Both the position numbers and the translations under genes were made by a program. DNA of 64,000 nucleotides, taken from assembly GCF_041296385.1 (NCBI RefSeq), contig NC_091023.1:5084924-5148923 (forward strand). Direction: 5' to 3'. This document shows, piece after piece, positions 59,817 to 64,000 of this stretch (within the stretch, counting starts at the first letter, position 1; each line of letters starts with the position of its first letter). The notes below the pieces were generated by a model that had not been told where the DNA came from, did no database searches, and saw only the letters and a list, made by a program, of their open reading frames with translations. This stretch comes from Aphelocoma coerulescens. Lineage: Eukaryota > Chordata > Aves > Passeriformes > Corvidae.

Positions 59817-62800
59817 TCTCTCTTGAGATTTAAAGCACATATGCAAGTTTATCAGTGAAGACGTAAATCCTGTATTTGTCTGCCATGCCTTCTACCTGAC
59901 CAGAGGTGGGATGAGGATGTCAGATTTGGTTCTTTAAAAAGCTTTACAACTACACTATGAGGTGATAAAGGCACTTAGTGGTTTGTATTATTTCAGTTTT
60001 TCATATTGGTATGATGTGGAAAGGTTACAGGTAAGCTGTACCTAGACATTGACACAAGCCTTTTTAAATCTACACACATATTCTGTAACATATCAACAAA
60101 ATTCCCAGATACATAAAGACTTTAGACCACAAGCAAGGCAAGAGCACCAAGAAAGGAAAGCATATTTTTCACCACATATTTTCAGCAGAATCAAAGGGCA
60201 TGACTCAGTTTCCCTTCAGTCCTTGGGAGCACAAAGGACCCTGGTTTGCAAGTTGAGCAATAAAACGGCCTCCAGTCCCACACTCACAGCACCCCCACAA
60301 TGAGCCCTTCATTAGTCGCCACTTCCCATCAAATTGTTAAAGGGGACACAGGTTTACCAAACAGCTAATCCTTGATAATGAAAGGTTTCCAACAAAGCTG
60401 CCTTTCCAGGGAGTCTGGGCACTTTCACATTAGCAAGAAGTGAATAGACAAAGTGGTTCAGGAAACATGCCAAACAGTAGCTCATGCATTGAAACACAAA
60501 GACCTGCAGTCTTCAGGGAGCTAAAGAAAAATTACAGTAGTGTTTTGAGTTGTTTCTTGTCATCATAATTACTTTCTTCTTAATTTTCTTTCATATTATT
60601 TAATGAATAGTCTTCCAACTACAGAATACATACACACTTTTCTCTTAAATTTCATTTGCAAATACAAATCAGTTTCTGCAGTACTTTATCCCACTGTCCA
60701 TGTGAGCCAGGTTCCCTCTTTTTGCTGTGGGCCTCTTCTGGACATATGCCACTTTTCTTACTATCAGACCCTATGCAACTGTAACACCATTGACTGCCAC
60801 CCCTTCATTTATTCAGAGTTTTGTTTAAATTTGGTATTTAACAAGCCAACAATTGGATCTTTTCCTTACGGGGTCTATTTTAAGGTGGTCTTGTTTAGTC
60901 AGATGCAATTAGGCATTTAAGATCCTAGATAAGTATTTTTCCTTTAGAATTGTAAGAGCAGTGCATATTTGGATTTAGGTAAAGAATGTCAGGATTAACA
61001 TCAAAGCATGAAATATAAGGGTTATGGAAACAGTTTTTCTTTTTGACAGAAGGTCATGGCAAAACAAATTCAGGGCGGCTGAAGAACCAGTTCACAAGGA
61101 CAGAGGAGCTGTAGGGCAGACAAGTTTGAGTATGGAAACACAAGCTGTATATAATCCTGAGTGCACAGTGGAGCCCTGGGAGGGACTGTGCCACCCTTGG
61201 TCACCTTTTCTGCAACTGGTCAAGGGAGCAGGGGGAGAGCATAGCTTGTGTGTGTTGTAGTGCATCGTAAAATACAGCGACATGCAGGAAGCAGTACTAG
61301 CCATTCCTGACTTACCCATCTATTCCTTCAATTTTTCTCTCCAAGGGCATATGAAGGTGCTGTTGGCTTCACTGGGAGCACCTGTCCCTCATTTTTGTGG
61401 GGGAGAGAAGGGAAGCTTGTTGGAAAGAAGATAACTGATATAACTCAGCACTGAAAACCCTTGAGACAGAACTAGGCTGACGCCTGATGGTTCAAGTTCA
61501 AGTCAGAGGATGATTACGCTACTGCTCATGCTGGTTGCATGGGAAGACAACTACACTTCCCATGGCAGTCACTTTAAAGAAGGGGCTTTTATGTCGACAC
61601 CCATCTGGGTCTAGCCAGTTTATATTCCAGCAGAATTAGGCAGATCACAAGGTGACCTCCCCCTGGCTGTGCTGCCAGAGGAGCTCCCTCCAACGTCTGG
61701 GTGCCAGCAGCCAGCAGAGGGCAAGCTGCCCCCACTCCATTTCCTTCAAAAATATCTGAGCAAATAGATCTTTGGACTGATCTAGGTCTGGGGGATGACA
61801 CTAACCCACCAGTGCTGGGAAAGAAAGATGAACCACACATCAAGTGCCTCTCCAAATCGGGCTTCTGGAATAACTATTTCAACCAAAATAGTCCATTATC
61901 TTTCGAAAAACATTCTTGTGAGACAAAGATAACAAACCTTGTTTCTTATTTTCTAAACTAAGTTGCTAGGTCTTGCAGTGAAAAGGTACTGATGAAACCT
62001 GCTTGAAGCTACAGGTACTGGAGGTCTGTTATCTTTGTATGATGGACAAGAGGTTTTTGTGCTGAGTGAGCAGCTGTAACATGGTGCTAGTGAGGACATG
62101 AGGCTTTGCCAGAAGCACAGCTACTTTTCCAAGAAAGCTCCAGCTTGTGGGGCAGGTGACGCAGGTGAGAGCCTGCTTTTATAGCAGTTTCTTGACCTCT
62201 GGGCAGAATTGGACCCACTGCCTTGCTGAGTATTTCCCAGACATGCAGAGAGCAGAGAACAGGCAACAGAGAACAGCCAGGGGAGTGCACCACAATGGCA
62301 TCCAACCCGCCACTTCGGAGATGCTCGACTGTTTTGTACCCTGTCCATCTCTGAGAGGGTCAACCTTATCAGCAACCACAAATGCATGTCTGCTTCCCCT
62401 TAGCACACCCATCTTTTTCCCAGAGCCTTATCGACTCCTTAGGTGAGCCTCACAAACTCAGCTGAGGTTCAGAGAAGCTGCTGAACCCTCTCCTTGTGGC
62501 CTCCTTCTGCAAAGTGCTTGGGACTCACATGCTGGAAATTAGCCAGCTCTTTTCAGCTCTACATCCCTTTCACTCCCACCCATGACCATGGAAATAGTGA
62601 AATGTCTCTACTTCATGACAGAGATGTACAAAATTGCATTAGTGCTTTGACTGGAAATACTGCAGAGAGAAAATCGGGTAGCTCAGAACAACCCACATTC
62701 CAGCCAAGATGAGCATATCCTTGCCTTAAAAGTCCAAGGCAAATAAGTGAGACTTGGGTCTCAATTCTTCTACAAGATTTTCTATTTACAGGGGGAGCAC

Positions 62801-64000
62801 ATAAATCACTTTGAAGATGTAGGGACTATGAGCAAAGAATGTGAAATAAGGCTTACTATCACAGCAGTGTGATTCCTACAGCCCTTACAGCTCTCTGAAG
62901 TTGACCATTTGCCATACTGGAGTCCTCTCTTCTTTGTTTATTTGTCACAGTAAAGTAAATGAACCAAAAAAGTTATATCATTTTCTCTCTTGGACTAAAT
63001 GAATGGATAATCCTCATTTGCATTTGGCAGGCTAACACAGACCATTCACAAGTCTTGACAGATATTGCATATAATGGTCTCTGTTCTGTTCAGCTCCACT
63101 GTCCAAATGTTGAAAGCGTCTCTACACATTACACTCTTTTACTAAAAGACAAAAGCTAAATAGTAATTGAAGTTTCACATCTATGCAGCATCTCTGTGCT
63201 CTGCTAAACAATAGCTTGTTCCCCAAGAGACAGAACTGATGAAGCCTGGTTTCCTACAGACTTTTGGCCCCTAATATATCCTTTCTCACCACATTAGCTC
63301 TGTTCTCACCCATAAATGCTGGCTGACCAGTTGGGGCTTACCAATAAAAACACACATTTGGAGAGTTCCCTTGGTAAGAGCACTAATTTGAATATTCCTG
63401 GATTACTTAACTGCCGGTTTTTATAAAACTTGCAAAAAACTTTGACATTCTTCTACCTCTCTTTGAAGTTTGGTTAAAAACTGGCAATTTCAAAAGGTAT
63501 ATGCAGCAAGGCAGACAGACATAGACCTCTCAGCTGCCTCATTTCATTCAGAACAAAGTTAAAACTTACTAAAAAGTGATTCTTCAAGTTCTTCAGGACT
63601 GTAAAAGATGGTCCTTTGCCATTTCAGTAGTCGGAGTGCTAACTCTGATACTGGGTACAGTTGCATTCCCCCACTGCCCGTTTTGGGATAGTCAGGACTC
63701 TCAATAACCCATTCCTTTCACAGATGTGATGGCAGCAGAGGTTAAGTTTCCATGGATTGGGATGCACATAAGGACAGAAACATATCTATACCTTCCAAGG
63801 ATGCAGATTTTGATAAAAACTATTCCAACGCCTTATGGGAAAAGAAAATCCTACTAAACTCTGAGCACCCAAACAATTTCAGTAAGTGTCAATAAATGAC
63901 TGGGAAGTTTGTGACAGCAGAAATTGGTGTATAATGTTCTGTAAACTGTGTGTGTGATGAAGGCTGGGCAGTGGCCATTTCCAGTACATAATACTTTAAT
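59817..64000. other. non-coding DNA to the window end
   Basis: No gene, RNA or transposon is recognised. Open frames stay at or below about 105 codons and overlap one another. A very short (TG) run lies near 63944. Confidence 0.55.

Noticed and set aside
1..64000. CRISPR arrays, operons, bacterial or phage genes
   Set aside because: There are no spaced identical repeats, no dense collinear frames and no ribosome-binding-site pattern. The CR1 elements show the DNA is from a sauropsid, most likely a bird.
1..64000. Endogenous viral genes other than the gag remnant (retroviral pol/env, hepadnaviral, bornaviral, parvoviral)
   Set aside because: None of the open frames on either strand showed motifs of these families. 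A translated search could still find badly decayed copies.

Overview
The window looks like vertebrate, almost certainly avian, nuclear DNA. It is AT-leaning and CpG-poor, has no dense coding, and contains decayed CR1 LINE 3' ends of the kind that dominate bird and other sauropsid genomes. The minus-strand fragment at 22075-22285 matches the familiar avian CR1 tail closely. I see no protein-coding gene with a convincing exon structure, no tRNA or rRNA, no CRISPR array and no bacterial-style operon. The stretch reads as a gene desert or the inside of a very large intron. Nearly all short open frames are the size expected by chance in DNA of this composition.

Left part (1-9 kb): this is where most recognisable mobile DNA sits. 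Two old plus-strand CR1 fragments lie at 2590-2868 and 3055-3125. A Ty3/Gypsy-type gag remnant lies on the minus strand at 5780-6457; its open frame of about 225 codons is the longest in the window. A short plus-strand CR1 tail is at 7950-8037, and there are two weak MIR/L2-like candidates. Middle (9-45 kb): mostly unique non-coding DNA with one younger CR1 tail at 22075-22285, G-quadruplex-prone tracts (19.0, 27.8 and 43.4 kb), a (AAAAT)n microsatellite at 31.7 kb, small CpG clusters (20.2 and 31.0 kb) and a few short local duplications. Right part (45-64 kb): almost no recognisable repeats. There are two stretches with credible splice signals around short open frames (53092-53194 and 59616-59816), and one block near 56.9 kb that looks like a conserved non-coding element.

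The most interesting item is the gag remnant. Ty3/Gypsy sequence is uncommon in birds, and this capsid-like frame has stayed open although its zinc knuckles are broken and no pol or LTR is visible beside it. The sequence supports no multi-gene system, and I have not tried to construct one.
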